64,000 nt of DNA from Epichloe hybrida (GCA_019022495.1 JAFEKR010000002.1:6014001-6078000), one strand, 5' to 3'. Counted from the stretch's first letter, positions 1 through 11,435 are shown. Notes: generated by a model from the sequence alone, not told the origin. Made by a program: numbers and translations.

Positions 1-1594
1 GAAAGCTGTGACAGCTCATGGGACGTCCGTGATGAGGTCAGGGATACGCAAGATATCGATATGGCACTTGGAGAGGAAAATCCCATCTTAGTCAAGGAAG
101 TCAAGCAAGGAGACAGAGTTGTCCTAACCGTTGAGGGACAAAGCACTCTGCCTCAGTCTGTCTTTAACTCCATCAACGCAATCATCGGTGTTGGACTGCT
201 TAGCTTACCATTGGCATTCAAGATAAGCGGCTGGATTATTGGGTTGGTCATCTTGACTCTTACGGCCGCCGTCACAGCTCATACGGCAAAGCTCCTCGGG
301 AAGTGTATGCAGTACGATCCAAGTATCATAACTTATTCAGATCTTGCGTATATTGCATTTGGGACGCGCGCTCGGGTCATCGTATCCACGCTTTTTACTG
401 TGGAACTTATTGCAGCATGTGTGGCTCTTGTTATTCTCTTCTCCGATTCCCTCAACCTATTGCTGCCACATATTGCTGATGCCAACATTTGGAAATGCGT
501 CTGTGCCGCATTGATCTTGATACTCAATATGCTTCCTTTGCGTTGGCTTAGTTATACGAGTGTCTTGGGCATTTTTTCAACTTTCTGCAGTGAGTCAAGT
601 TTTGTTGTTCGCTTATGATAACTTACACACTCGCACATGAACTGATCAAGTCTCGCAGTTGTCTGCATTGTTATCATTGACGGACTCGTGAAGAAGGACG
701 CGCCGGGTTCTTTGTGGGAGCCAGCCAAGACTTACCTGTTACCTTCCAACTGGCTTTCGCTTCCTCTCGCCTACGGACTCATGGCCAGCCCATGGGGGGC
801 ACACTCTGTTTTCCCATCGGTGAGCCTGCCTCACTCTCTACAATTTCACTTTCAGGATATGAGAGAAAACAGGGACACTAAGCATTATCAACAGATCTAC
901 AGAGATATGCGCCACCCACATAAGTGGAAACAAGGTGTCAACATTACATTTTCATTTTCTGTACAGTTCTACCCAAAATCAACATCCCGAAAGACTTTCT
1001 ATGTCAATTACTTGAGAAATCGCTCACTAATCCATGGACTCGATGCAGTACGTCCTCGACACCTGTCTGGCTGTAATTGGCATTCTCATGTTTGGGGATG
1101 GTATCAAGGAGGCTATCACATCCAACATTCTTCGAATGTCTGGCTATCCCAAGTCTCTCACCGTGATCATGTGTATTTTCGTCACCATTATTCCTCTCAC
1201 AAAGATTCCATTGAACGCCCGGCCTCTCATCACCACAGCTGATGTTGTGTGCGGGGTTCACAAAGATCATCCACATCATCCAGCTGGCTCGGCCGCTCCA
1301 CCGATAGCTCTCGCGAATGGATTGAGAGCAATGATTCGGCTAGTTGTCGTTTTGGTTTTTCTCGGCATTTCCGTTCTATTTCCTGCCTTTGATTCCGTGT
1401 GTGCATTCCTCGGAGCCGCACTCTGCTCTCTCATCTCCATCATCTTGCCGATCTGTTTCTACCTCAAATTATATCATCAGGAAATCCCAAAGCGTGAGCG
1501 TGTCATTTCTTGGTTTTTACTGGTGACATTTTCCATCTTCGGATTAGTGGGCACAGTTTGGACATTTTTACCAAAACATCTCGTTGGCGGCTAA
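1..1594 (+). CDS. Vacuolar amino acid transporter, AVT1-like (5' partial)
   Basis: Amino acid/auxin permease (AAAP) family carrier, expected in the vacuolar membrane moving amino acids by proton exchange. Exons: up to 589, 659-819, 895-960, 1049-1594. All introns are GT-AG, and 961-1048 has a CTAAT-like branch site. After the first Met at 61 come the family's N-terminal signature (STLPQSVFNSINAIIGVGLL), the HSVFPSIYRDMRHP segment formed across intron 2, and ILMFGDGIKEAITSNIL. Several hydrophobic spans run to the C-terminus. From Met 61 the product is 433 aa. The reading frame is open back to base 1 and AVT1 proteins carry a long hydrophilic N-terminus, so the true start probably lies outside the window. 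The substrate cannot be read from sequence. A second AAAP gene lies at 53104-54918. Confidence 0.85.
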
Positions 1595-2488
1595 GACTAT
1601 GCTGGCAGGAATGAAGATGTATGTTGTAGGCTTTCGGGCAGGCAGGCAGGCATCGTCAGAATTGACATCTCGCTAGCTTTGATGACATGCACATGAGATG
1701 TTTTGTGTGTCAGCTTTGAGTAGCCAAGAATATACTGGCTGGCAACGATCTTTTGCAGCGCGAACGATATCCTGTTTTGTTTGCTTTAGCTGGTCTCCTG
1801 ATAAGATTCATGTACGCAGCACGGTTTCGACCTGACACCATGATATTAGCATTGTTATAATTCAATTTCTGGGCACGACGCGAGTCCATTGCTGTGGTGT
1901 ACGTGTACTGTAGAGTAGTCAATGTCCTCCTGGCTATATCTAGCCAGCACTTACAGTATAATTACTGGAATGAAACCAATGTAAAAAATGACAACCGATA
2001 GTGAAGAGAAACTAAAGCACAGAAGAACAACTCATAGTTTAGTTGCCAATTGCCTCAATGTTCCCATTAACATTGACATGAGACACAAAGCTGACGGCCT
2101 CACCAGCAGCAACGACTCTCGCCTTCTCGTTCATTACTGCTTTATAGGGCTTGAGAGCCTCTGAAGCTCACACCGAATGGAACATGTCACCAATTCAATT
2201 CACATCATTAGCAAGTTGCCTCCCAACATTCAGCTTGGCCTCACTTATCCAATTGTTTCTTCGCATTTGGCAACATACTGTTCGCGAGTTTGAGTGGGTA
2301 ACTTCTGGTATTGTCCTTGCTACTTATGGATTTATCCGATACACAGAAAGCGAGCCAAGGCTCATATCTAGACCCTCATCGCTGCTGCACTAATGAAAAC
2401 ATTTCACAGCGGCTGCAGCATTTTATTTGAAATTTGATGAGGACGATCATGACCTTGACCACGATTGACGATTATAGAGGCCCAACCT
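1595..2488. other. Intergenic, convergent 3' regions
   Basis: Lies between the ends of the transporter (+) and the kinase (-). It holds no complete gene that I can support. A short minus-strand coding-like stretch at 2039-2167 is listed separately. Confidence 0.6.
2039..2167 (-). pseudogene. Possible remnant of a coding exon
   Basis: The minus strand reads about 42 open codons ending in TAA, with protein-like composition (for example AAGEAVSFVSHVNVNGNIEA). In the same frame upstream the reading continues with plausible residues but is broken by TGA and TAA codons (to about 2340). Such stops could come from C-to-T changes. No start, family or clean splice site is visible. This may be a decayed gene, the last exon of an unrecognised small gene, or chance. 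Confidence 0.15.
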
Positions 2489-4357
2489 CTACCAACCGCC
2501 AACCCACTCAACGTCCCCAAGATCGGTGCGCTTGTGGTCTCGCCGCCAATTCCAATCTTTACCTTTGTTCCGGGGGCATTCCTTTGTACGATCTTTGCCC
2601 CAAGTCTTGTTTGTATTGTTGTTGTTGTTGTTGTTGTTCGCTGAATGATCCCAGACGCCTGCTTCATGAGTCCTATATCCAAACCCAAAATGACGTCGCG
2701 ATTTCGAGCCAGGCGACTTCTCTTCTTCCGTGGATGTATTCTGACCCCTACGTCGCTCACCCAGAGCAGCCCACTTATCGTGGTTGAATCTCTTCGAGGG
2801 GGGAGAGTATCGAGGCGTCACAATTGGAAGGGCTTTGACGACATGCGAATCTTGAAAAAAGAAACCATCGGCAACAAAATCGTCATCGACATCGCCCTTG
2901 ATCGTGACTTGGGAAGCGGGACCGATGTCAATGCTTTCGTCTTTCATGGTCTCAGTTCTGCTCTCATGACTCCACATTCTGTAACGATGTTGTTGGAGCG
3001 CCTTCCTTTGCTCCTCCTGCTCCTCCTCTTCATCCTCATCCCACATATCGCTCCAGCTTTTGGACACGACGTCCTCGTGGCGACCAAACACAGTAGATGT
3101 GGACAAAGCCAAAGGCTTGGCCATGGTGATTGGCAAGGAGCCTGCAGCTGGTGAGACATCAGGACGACATGGCTTGCCATTAATTCCTAGTGATCTCATT
3201 GAGTCGTCCAACTGAGAACCAAGAATGGAAGACATGGAAGGAGTCTGAAGGCTAGCAAAGCACCAGTCAACTGTTTCACCAGATTTCGAAAACAAATCCT
3301 CAGTGTAGCTTTCATTATCGGGTATGGCACTGAGTTGGCGGGTGTAGTGATGAGTCGCGTGCAAAGCTTTCGCCCAAGGAAATGCACCCGACTGATGGTC
3401 AATGTGAGGACTCTGGATGGAAGGAGTTCGAAGTGGTTCACGATTCGCAGATGCAACGGTAGCTGTCTCTGCTCCACAGAAGTCATCAAGTGATTCATCC
3501 TCGGTGGTGAAGCTTACCACTCGAAGAAGAGCATCTTTAGCGCCTTCGAGTGAGCGTCTCCTGGGATCCAGGTTCATGCACTGAACAATCACTTCGTATG
3601 TATCTTGCGACATGTCGGGGAACACGTCGAACAAGCTCTGCTTATCTCGGGAGAAGTCCAGAAAAAGTGGATCCGCCTCGGTTGGAGTGGTAAAAGGGTT
3701 TCGAGAAAAGAGAATGTTAAGTAGGCATATACCGATAGCCCAGATGTCAGCCTCAGCTGGAGAGTATCCGGCTCCAGCAGAATCAAACTGCTCAGGGGCC
3801 ATGTAGCGATCACTGCCTACGGTCATCTCATATGACCACTTGTCTTTAGTTGCCAGGCCAAAATCCCCAAGCTTCATTGCACCATCCTGGGTGAGGAAAA
3901 TGTTCTCGGGCTTGATGTCGCGGTGGTAGACCCCCTTCGAGTGGATATAGGAAACAGCGTCAACGAGCTGAAGCATGAATTGACGAACATGCTCGGTTTG
4001 CAACGGCCCATGGCCATTTTTGATTGCTTCATACAGGTCACCCTGCGAGCAGAACTCCATGACTAAGTAGACATGGACATCGGTCTCGAACGAGCCAAGA
4101 AGATTGACGATGTGCTCCTGATTGCCAAGGCTGCTGTGCAAAGCGAGCTCTTCAGACTTCTCGTCAACAGCTAGATCGAAGCCGCTGTCATAGGGTGCGG
4201 ACTTTTTGGTCATACATTTGATAGCCACTGTCTGATTCGTCATCAGATCTTGGGCCATGAAAACCATGCCGAAGGAGCCATGGTTCAGGGGCGTAATCGT
4301 CTGGTAACGACCATCAAGCAAAACACCTTCAACAAACTTTTCCCTGAAGCATTCCAT
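2489..4357 (-). CDS. Serine/threonine protein kinase, Ksp1/Ran1-like
   Basis: Single-exon kinase of 622 aa. Visible elements from the chosen Met: glycine loop NHGSFGMVF (about 25-33), VAIK lysine near residue 47, HRDIKPEN catalytic loop (D147), DFG near 165-167, and the APE motif (MAPEQ) near 187-189. The kinase fold ends near residue 290. A low-complexity tail follows, with an acidic EDEEEEQEEQ patch and a run of eight Asn encoded by AAC/CAA-type repeats close to the C-terminus. The arrangement (N-terminal kinase, long disordered tail, HSKGVYHRDIKPENIF) resembles yeast Ksp1 and fission yeast Ran1/Pat1, which act in nutrient and developmental signalling. The start at 4357 was chosen because the open frame upstream to 4489 lacks kinase-family features and contains a GA-repeat 5' leader. 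The exact subfamily is an inference. Confidence 0.85.
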   Translation of the reverse strand: MECFREKFVEGVLLDGRYQTITPLNHGSFGMVFMAQDLMTNQTVAIKCMTKKSAPYDSGFDLAVDEKSEELALHSSLGNQEHIVNLLGSFETDVHVYLVMEFCSQGDLYEAIKNGHGPLQTEHVRQFMLQLVDAVSYIHSKGVYHRDIKPENIFLTQDGAMKLGDFGLATKDKWSYEMTVGSDRYMAPEQFDSAGAGYSPAEADIWAIGICLLNILFSRNPFTTPTEADPLFLDFSRDKQSLFDVFPDMSQDTYEVIVQCMNLDPRRRSLEGAKDALLRVVSFTTEDESLDDFCGAETATVASANREPLRTPSIQSPHIDHQSGAFPWAKALHATHHYTRQLSAIPDNESYTEDLFSKSGETVDWCFASLQTPSMSSILGSQLDDSMRSLGINGKPCRPDVSPAAGSLPITMAKPLALSTSTVFGRHEDVVSKSWSDMWDEDEEEEQEEQRKALQQHRYRMWSHESRTETMKDESIDIGPASQVTIKGDVDDDFVADGFFFQDSHVVKALPIVTPRYSPPSKRFNHDKWAALGERRRGQNTSTEEEKSPGSKSRRHFGFGYRTHEAGVWDHSANNNNNNNNTNKTWGKDRTKECPRNKGKDWNWRRDHKRTDLGDVEWVGGW

Positions 4358-4489
4358 GCTGCCGGAGCGTAAAAAAGAAAATTCGTTATAAGAAAAGAGA
4401 GAGAGAGAGAGAGGAACAAGCAAAGTGAATGGAGATGATATGAATGTACTTGTACAGTTGAATTTTGTTGATATATGCAATTGCGCCAA

Positions 4490-7249
4490 GTTCCAGATTC
4501 AATTTCGTCGAAAGCAAAACCGGGTTCGAGTGTTCGACCCTGGCGATAAGTCCAGGTAGATTGTTTGTTGTTCGCTCAGAACTGGTGATGGCGAGTGGAG
4601 AGAAACAGGTCGTTGGAAATGTACAAATATTGCGAACAGTTTGAGAAAAATAGACGATGCACCCACGGCGAATGGTGAATGTTTTTGAGTAAAAATCAAC
4701 GGCTCATTTGCGAGAATAGAAGATGAGGAACAAAAGGAATTGCGTATTATCAAATCGTCGCGGCAAAAACGCAGTAAGAACCAGATGGCTCGAACGTCAG
4801 CAGATAAGAAGCAGGAGAGATCGTTATGATGACATGGATAATCGTTTTATGTTTATGCGAGATAAAAGAATTGATGATTGTGGATCGGAACGTGAAGCTA
4901 GGCAACCTGCATGTGGCCCGAAGGCAGTGGTGTCGCGTTTCGCCGTCAAGTGACCAGAAACGCAAGGGTCAGGCTATAGATTGTAGTCGACCGGGACTTG
5001 TTGAACTTCGAGAAATTGTATTTTGACGAATGGAGCCAAGCCCGCTTCTTAATATCGTCTCGACAGGTATCACCGTCTGCTAACCGGACGGGCCAGTTCA
5101 GGTAGTCGAAAATCTTAAGCTCAACGTGCCGCACGGGGAGAACCCCAACGACCCAATGCAAACAGGAGATTGTGGTATCAGATCCCCTCGATGAGCGTTG
5201 TCAACTGGCCGATGATGGCACAGAGGCAATTTGATGGCAATTGGACAGGTTGGAAGAAATCGACTGAGGTCAGGCTTGCTTTGGTTGTCTTCGGAGTTCT
5301 CAGTCGTGATGATCGTCTTTTTGTTGCGGGTGGATGGCTTTGTCCGGGTATTTCGGCCACAAAGGATCCTTCTTTCTCTCGATATTCACTGATAGAAAGT
5401 ACAGGTCAATCAACGGCGATGGAAATTGCGAGGCGCGGGCAGTGGGCGGCGGATGACGGACTGAGTCACGAGCGCCGGGAGTGACCGAGATGCTGCCTGT
5501 CGAGATGGATCGAACTACGCAATATCGAAAAGAAAGAAGGCCTTGCCTGGAAGAAGTGGGCGTAACGAAGAAGGGGAAGGGGAGCGGAACGAGAGAAGTG
5601 TACGAGCAATGGAAGATAAAGGGCGAATGATGACAGAAAGAATGAGAATGGCGGTGATGAGGAGCGGAGCGATGGGATGGAACGGGCTGGAAGCTGGAAG
5701 GGGAGGGGGCGTGCGTGTCACTGGGCGGGAGAGAACGAGAACGTGCGAGTGGGAACCACGTCGAGTCTGAGGGAATGGCGGTACGATGGGCAACGAAGCC
5801 AGCAATCCTCCCCACCCCTACCTACTCCGCTGTACGTGCATGGATCCGGAGTGCCGCCAGATCATAATCATTGGCTGGGGCAGCAACTCACACTAGAGTG
5901 TGGACGTTGCCAGAGTCAACTAGTTGCCGGTGTCGCACTACATAGGCGCTTCGTGGCAGCAACGGTAAATCTGTCATTATTTGCTCAGCTGCCGCTATAG
6001 TGCATTTGGGGATTCAAACTGTACGTGTAAGTAAGTACCTCACGAGGTCTGCCACCGTTGTTGTCTAGAACACGCCTACCTACCTTCTCAGGTACCTAGA
6101 TAGTTGAAGACGTCTTCTAGTACAGGCTTTTAGGTGACAGCCGTTGCCAGAATGCAAGTATCACTTTCCTAAACGCTCCCCTTATATTATAGACTTCTGG
6201 CCAAAGTGACAGATCATCAGTGCATTGCTGTTCCAGGAGGGTGGATCGCCAGCCAATGGTGCAATGGGAGATTGCATGCTATTGGCCCATGGTGAAAATG
6301 TCCCATACGCAATGAAATAACAGCCGACCAGCGTGACCGCACGGTCTAAAAGAAACCGTTCACACTGTATGGTCAGAGAGTATGGTCTGGATTGGACCAC
6401 TCGAGGAATGTAGCGGCGGAGGAAAAATTGCACGAGTCTCTGACCCATCTTGGTGTGTAGAGACTGGCCAGAGTCTTCTTTCCCTCCATACCTACCTATG
6501 TACCTAAGAGGTAGGTAGATCAATACCAAGAACAGCTATGTTCAGAGAAGTACTCAAGTACTCCGTGCTACGGCAGCTGGACAGCTTTGTGCAAGCGCCT
6601 ACACCGCCAGGTACGAGCAGTTGTTAGGCTAGTTAGTAGTACAGATGTCCGCAGCGTTCTACTATGCATATAAGTAGTAGTAACTTCTTCCCCCATTATT
6701 ACATTATTAGCGTCTGATTTGGATGATATCCTAAGCAGACCAGAATTAGACAACAGGCTCACGCGCCATTCGTGACATCCCTTTGACAGTCACAAGGCCT
6801 CAGGCAGAAGGTTTAGACCAATTAGGATAGGCCATGTTACGGCGCAGCCCCACAGGGGCCATCGCGGGTGTCAAGCGCGCACACGCACGGGTGATGTGCC
6901 CGATCCAATTGAGCCAAGGGGCACAAAAGAATACGCATTGAACAAGTCATCCTCCGCTTGTTCAATTCACACCTATGTATATTGCTAGGTCTAGGCAAAG
7001 CTTAGATTATCACAGCCATATCAAAAGATTTATTCCTCCACTTAATGTGCTAGTGATAAAAACTCAAGTAATTTCCTAATGTATACAGAGAGGAGTACAT
7101 GTACGCGCAGCAGCAAGTACCTTTGCTCCTATCTTCCTAGAAAAGGTACATCACAACCTATCATACCTAATGTTAAGACCCTTAAGGTCTTCGTTATTAG
7201 TTAATTAATCGTAACCTTCGTTAGTCAATTGGTCGCAACCTTCGTTATG
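4490..7249. other. Gene-free region upstream of the kinase
   Basis: No gene could be supported. The first 1.3 kb is probably the kinase promoter and leader. From about 6000 the sequence is rich in TACCTACCT/AGGTAGGTA-type repeats (6070-6110, 6485-6520) and becomes AT-rich. A short tandem motif (TCGYAACCTTCGTTA twice, about 7208-7247) precedes the first MITE-like element. Long ORF-like stretches at 5300-5815 are low complexity and match nothing. Confidence 0.5.
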
Positions 7250-7500
7250 TATCTCTTTGGTGCCCATAAGGCTACACTTGCATACTGACCCATTTTTCCT
7301 AGGTGGCAAAAGGGGGTGACCCGCGATGCACTTAGTTATTACAGGACATGCAATGCAGCTCTTTGTAACTCGGATGTTCATTAGTACTTATATTATAATA
7401 TAAATTAGTATGGGCTAGAAGTACCTTAAACAGCGATGTTTCTATTGGCTAATAGCCCTTGTTAGTACGCAAGTGTAGCCTTATGGGCAGCAAAGAGATA
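7250..7500. mobile_element. MITE-like element with about 40-bp terminal inverted repeats
   Basis: The left arm 7250-7290 begins TATCTCTTTGGTGCCCATAA and is matched in inverse orientation by 7460-7500, with only a few mismatches. The 170-bp interior has no ORF and includes an ATATTATAATATAA palindrome. No clear target-site duplication is visible. The size and structure fit a non-autonomous DNA transposon. Confidence 0.6.
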
Positions 7501-7743
7501 GTCTAACCCCTGAATGATTTTACACTCGCTACAAGCCCTACATAGGGTAGCACTATCAGCTATAAGTAGCTATAGTAAGTGAAGCTATTAGGGGGCTATA
7601 GGGGTTTTAACGCTAGTAAAGGGTACTAAGAAGTCCTAGTAAAATATATATAGTCTAAGGTACCCTTTACTCTACCTAGTGATTTATCATTAGCCTACTA
7701 CCCCTAGTCATGTACCTCGTGTAAAATCATACAGGGGTTAGAC
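7501..7743. mobile_element. Second MITE-like element abutting the first
   Basis: The terminal repeat GTCTAACCCCTGAATGATTT (arm 7501-7525) is inverted at 7719-7743 with a single mismatch over 25 bp. An internal stem (AGTAAAGGGTAC at about 7615 with GTACCCTTTACT at about 7660) adds secondary structure. There is no ORF. It sits directly against the end of the 7250-7500 element, which suggests nested or targeted insertion. Confidence 0.6.
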
Positions 7744-8405
7744 TGTAGAGACCTCTACTCCGTACTGAGACCCTTGTCAAAAACAGGACCGCTAGTCCAT
7801 TTTAGGCCTAGTTTCTGCTGTGCGTTTAAAATCCGTTGCTGCGCGTTTACAACGGAGTATGTACTCCGTACGCACTCATCAAATACCGTCTAACCATGGG
7901 CAGAAAAGTTCAGTGCTAGCTCACAGAAACAAGATGCTCCATCTCCTTGATTGTCATTCGATTGTTATGCACTTAAGTATTTAGCTTCGGCTGTTCATGC
8001 ATGGCCTGGATCTGTCGGTAAGATAACAATGTTGAGATAAGACGTTGGGCCTTGACCGCTTCTCCATCTCTAGCCTCTGCTTGAATTGGGCCAGGTACAA
8101 TTTCTTTCCTGCAGTTTAGCGCTCCATGCACCTGTGCGACCTGCATTAGGTTGGCTGCGCCCCACCATTCCCGCCAGTCTGTAAGCAAGATGGATGGAAG
8201 ACAGGCTAAAAGAACGATCAAAGACGTGTCAAGATGACAACCAAAAGCACATTTTTTTCTGCATTCCACCGTCCATTGAGACACACCCCTCCAAACTTGG
8301 CGTTCACAGTATTGTCATTAGTCCACTGCGTTGTTCGAGGCAACACACAAATCATATCACATCCTCGTGTACTCGCTGCCTGACCTTCATAGACAATAGA
8401 CGACC
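7744..8405. other. Intergenic upstream of UTR4
   Basis: Contains two copies of the 9-mer TACTCCGTA (7756 and 7862). A degraded stretch at about 7795-7856 resembles the terminal repeat of the 47390-47758 element (TTTTAGGCCTAGTTTCTGCT compared with TTTTGGGCCTAGTTACTACT). The rest is probably the UTR4 promoter. A minus-strand ORF at 7973-8284 has no recognisable family. Confidence 0.45.
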
Positions 8406-9652
8406 ATGCTTGCCAAAGCGTTTGCGGAATTTGACGTCCTCGTCCTCGACATTGGTAAGCATGCAGTTAGACTGCCTCCACTCATTGTATCACTGGTACT
8501 AATATCGTTGGTAGAAGGTACTGTTTGTCCGATAACCTTCGTTCGCGACGTTTTGGTAAATAGCCCCTTCCGGTCTCCTAACCCCCTCGAATTGCATGTT
8601 AAAATGGTGTCTCTGCACTTTTCGTTTGCCCCTATCCGCCGCCTTCTGCATCGTTTTGAAGATGTTCCGACTTCTGCGCCACTCTGCCTGATGACGCATT
8701 GACATTTCGTGGTCCCTCGACCTGGTCCATCTGGAACCGCAGTCGATACTCTCGGTATCCAGTTTCTCAACGGCATTGTACTTCCATCTCCATGACATAC
8801 ATTCCACATATGATATGCACTTCTTGCACTTGACATACATCTCTAATGTTGGCCGTTTCTGCCATGGCCATGCCAACGTACGTCTACCAGAAAATAAGAT
8901 AAAAACTGACCATACCCGTCCGGTAGTTTCCCTATGCCCTCAGCGCGCTGCCTTGCTATCTCGAGCAGCACTGGGAGAGCAGTGACTTCGCCACGTACCG
9001 AGAAGCATTTCCTGAAGATTGTAGGATAGACCGCGGCGCATTCGAAGCTCATATCAGAGATCTGGTCGCCAGGGATGTTAAAGCGCCGTATTTAAAAGCA
9101 CTCCAAGGACTTCTATGGCAAGCAGGTTACGCATCAGGGGAGCTTAAGGCTCCTCTTTTTCCCGATGTTGCTCCTTTTATCACAGCAGCACATGCAGCTG
9201 GCAAAAGAATCTGCATTTATTCTTCAGGGTCCGTCAAGGCGCAGAAGTTACTGTTTGCGCACACAAACGGAAAGCCGTCTGATTTAACAGGATGCATTTC
9301 AGGATGGTTTGATACTGTTAACGCAGGCCCAAAAACAGAAGTCGACAGTTACAACACCATTCTTTCTGATCTCGGTAGCTCTGATCCCTCACGATGTTTA
9401 TTCTTGAGTGACAACCCAAAAGAGGTCGAGGCTGCTTTGTTATCAGGTATGCAAAGCCTTCCAGTCATTCGCCCTGGAAATGCCTCGTTGCCGGAAGACG
9501 ATTATTTGTCCCAAATCGCGATATACGATCTTTCCGCAGAATCTGATGAAAGAATTCAGCAGTGTTTAGCAACTCTGGGGAAAACACGCCGGCTCCTGAT
9601 TTCAAAATGTCGTAAAACCTGCGATCCTGGCATCGTGGTTCGATTCACATAA
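8406..9652 (+). CDS. UTR4: Enolase-phosphatase E1 (methionine salvage)
   Basis: HAD-superfamily enzyme that enolises and dephosphorylates 2,3-diketo-5-methylthio-1-phosphopentane in the methionine salvage pathway, in the cytosol. Exons 8406-8454, 8515-8555 and 8927-9652 give 271 aa. Joining exons 1 and 2 creates the family motif LDIEGTVCPITFVRDVL (nucleophile Asp15), and exon 3 continues FPYALSALPCYLEQHW. Further HAD motifs are ICIYSSGSVKAQ, SGWFDTVNAGPKT and CLFLSDNPKEVEAA. Intron 2 (8556-8926, 371 nt) is much longer than most introns in this window. The length is close to fungal Utr4 proteins. Identification is firm. The C-terminal tail after the last helix could contain another small intron. 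Confidence 0.93.
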
Positions 9653-10178
9653 GAAGTAGCCGAAAAAAAAAAATAGAGTGCCCAAAACTCGTCAGCAGAA
9701 GGCGTGAGTAGAACATGGTGACAGCTCGATTGACAAGAAAGAGCTCAGATTAAGCTTGAGGTTGCCACGGGTTGTTCAAGTAAGTGTCAATGCGAGTGCA
9801 TAATAGGGAGCCAAATGGACGTCACATTAGACCCTTGTCATTTGTAGAATGAATTATCAGTGATGGACGTATGGAGAGAAAATGTGAAGCCAGATGATAT
9901 CCTCGTCGCACAATGCAGTTATCTAGTACCGGCGAATTTTATGCGTTGAAGTATTGATTTTTAATAGATTTTTACTATTTTCTTTTCATCAATGGTTGTG
10001 GCCAACACATCGGATTTCTAGTAAAAAGTATTCGGTATTGCTAGCTATACCCGGCCAGTGGGACAATTGGCTTCCGCGTAAGAATTGCATCATTGTTACG
10101 GTTTTGGGAAGGCTTTGACAGAGTCCGGATTTGATTGCACCTTTAGCAGCCATGGAGGTTTGTGTCTTCAGCCATAGC
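9653..10178. other. Intergenic between convergent UTR4 and BMT2
   Basis: AT-rich 3' flank. The segment of about 9951-10078 is one copy of a dispersed repeat also seen at about 34672-34778 (shared CATCAATGGTTG, CGGATTTCTA, GGGACAATTG). No gene seen. Confidence 0.5.
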
Positions 10179-11048
10179 TTAGGCCACCTCCGATAGGGTG
10201 ATAGAAAAGTTATTTCTTGAACGACCAGGATTTATTTCCACCTTCGGGAAATGCAGTTTGGTAGGGTCTGTGGCTAGATTTCTCACCCATAAGCTATAAG
10301 ACAGCTTTTGTGTTTTCTTGCAGCATTGCATAGAATACCCCAAGGCTTCCATGAGAGACTTCAGTTTTGAGTCTGTAAAGTAGCGGGAATTATCCACGCA
10401 ACTGCGAGGTAGTACGAGAAACAACGAAGGAAAAGGGAGTTCGGCCATTTCTCCCGCTCCATCATTATTGTTGCATCGTAAAAATGAAAGCGTCCGCAGA
10501 AGCATTTGCCCACGACTCTCGGCGTCAGGAACGAAGTTCAGGACTAAGCTCAAGGAAATAATGTCGAACTTGTCGGACGTCAGCTCTGGAAGTGGACGCT
10601 GCATAAAATCTTGCTCCAGTATTCCTGGGTCTTGGCTATTCAGATCAATGTGTTCCATTTCAAAAAGACCACTGGTTGAGCATGCATTCTGAGTACTCAG
10701 TGCTCCAACTTCTAGCATTCGGGGCTTTTGAAGAAGTGTCTTAATGCTTGTGATAGGAAGCCATTGCAGCAAAATTTTCGAGGTATCGCCACCTCGGTCG
10801 ATGCTCTGGCCTTGTAAGCTTGCTTGCTGATATCGCTTGAGTCCGCCCAAGCTGGAGATATCCTTTCTTATGGTAGCCTCCGCTTTGTAATCGCCCTCCA
10901 CGATTGCTTGCCGCTGTTTTTTCCCTAGATGGTGATGTTTATTTATGAGCGTCCGACTTGCCTTACGCGACATAGACTGTCGCGCTGATTTGGCTGTTGG
11001 CGGCCTACCAGCCTGTAAACTCTTGCGCGGAGTTCTCATTTCACTCAT
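10179..11048 (-). CDS. BMT2: 25S rRNA adenine-N(1) methyltransferase
   Basis: Bmt2-type SAM-dependent methylase that makes m1A on large-subunit rRNA in the nucleolus. Single exon, 289 aa. Evidence: the N-terminal basic block (RKSLQAGRPPTAKSARQS, then TLINKHHHLGKKQ), the family segment ISSLGGLKRYQQASLQG, the SAM-pocket-like MLEVGALSTQNACS, the acidic turn EHIDLNSQDPGI, and the catalytic-region string DIISLSLVLNFVPDAESRGQ. The ATG at 11048 was chosen because the open frame further upstream begins only with TTG. An upstream exon cannot be excluded. It is transcribed away from RPL25 across a gap of about 390 bp, so two ribosome-related genes share a divergent promoter region. Confidence 0.9.
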   Translation of the reverse strand: MSEMRTPRKSLQAGRPPTAKSARQSMSRKASRTLINKHHHLGKKQRQAIVEGDYKAEATIRKDISSLGGLKRYQQASLQGQSIDRGGDTSKILLQWLPITSIKTLLQKPRMLEVGALSTQNACSTSGLFEMEHIDLNSQDPGILEQDFMQRPLPELTSDKFDIISLSLVLNFVPDAESRGQMLLRTLSFLRCNNNDGAGEMAELPFPSLFLVLPRSCVDNSRYFTDSKLKSLMEALGYSMQCCKKTQKLSYSLWVRNLATDPTKLHFPKVEINPGRSRNNFSITLSEVA

Positions 11049-11435
11049 CAATGAATTGTCGAGGCTGGTTTGAATGTTATTTACCGTCAAAAACTTAATA
11101 CAGGACTTTCGAAAACCACGATTGGATAAATTTCGGTTGTCAAGTCACCGTCCTTTTCCTCGTCAGATTCAAAAGTATTGGAAATCATTGGCAATGAACA
11201 TTGCATACATCCACCGGTAGGTAGGTTAGCAACAAGGACATGTCCTGGCAGGTACTTGTTCGGTAAGTGGATCACGTGAACTTACGCGTGAATGAGAGGC
11301 GTGGGCCCAACTGTCAGTAACCCTAATCGAAAAAGCACCCACACCGAGTGGAAACATTTTCCACACATAAAGCTCAACCTGGCAACCACGAACCACGGCA
11401 ATCACCCTTCGCGTGCGACACCAAAACTCGACACA
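11049..11435. promoter_or_regulatory. Divergent promoter region BMT2 / RPL25
   Basis: The 387-bp gap separates two ribosome-related genes transcribed outward, so both must take their core promoters from here. No specific factor site could be assigned by eye. Confidence 0.4.

Noticed and set aside
4500..4560. GGGTTCGAGTGTTCGACCCTGG as a tRNA T-arm
   Set aside because: No D-arm, anticodon arm or acceptor stem at proper spacing on either strand.
5300..5815. 171-codon Ser/Pro-rich minus-strand ORF
   Set aside because: Low complexity arising from purine-rich leader DNA; no domain and no plausible gene structure.
7973..8284. 103-codon minus-strand ORF
   Set aside because: No family features, no supporting splice partners, and it lies in the UTR4 promoter region.
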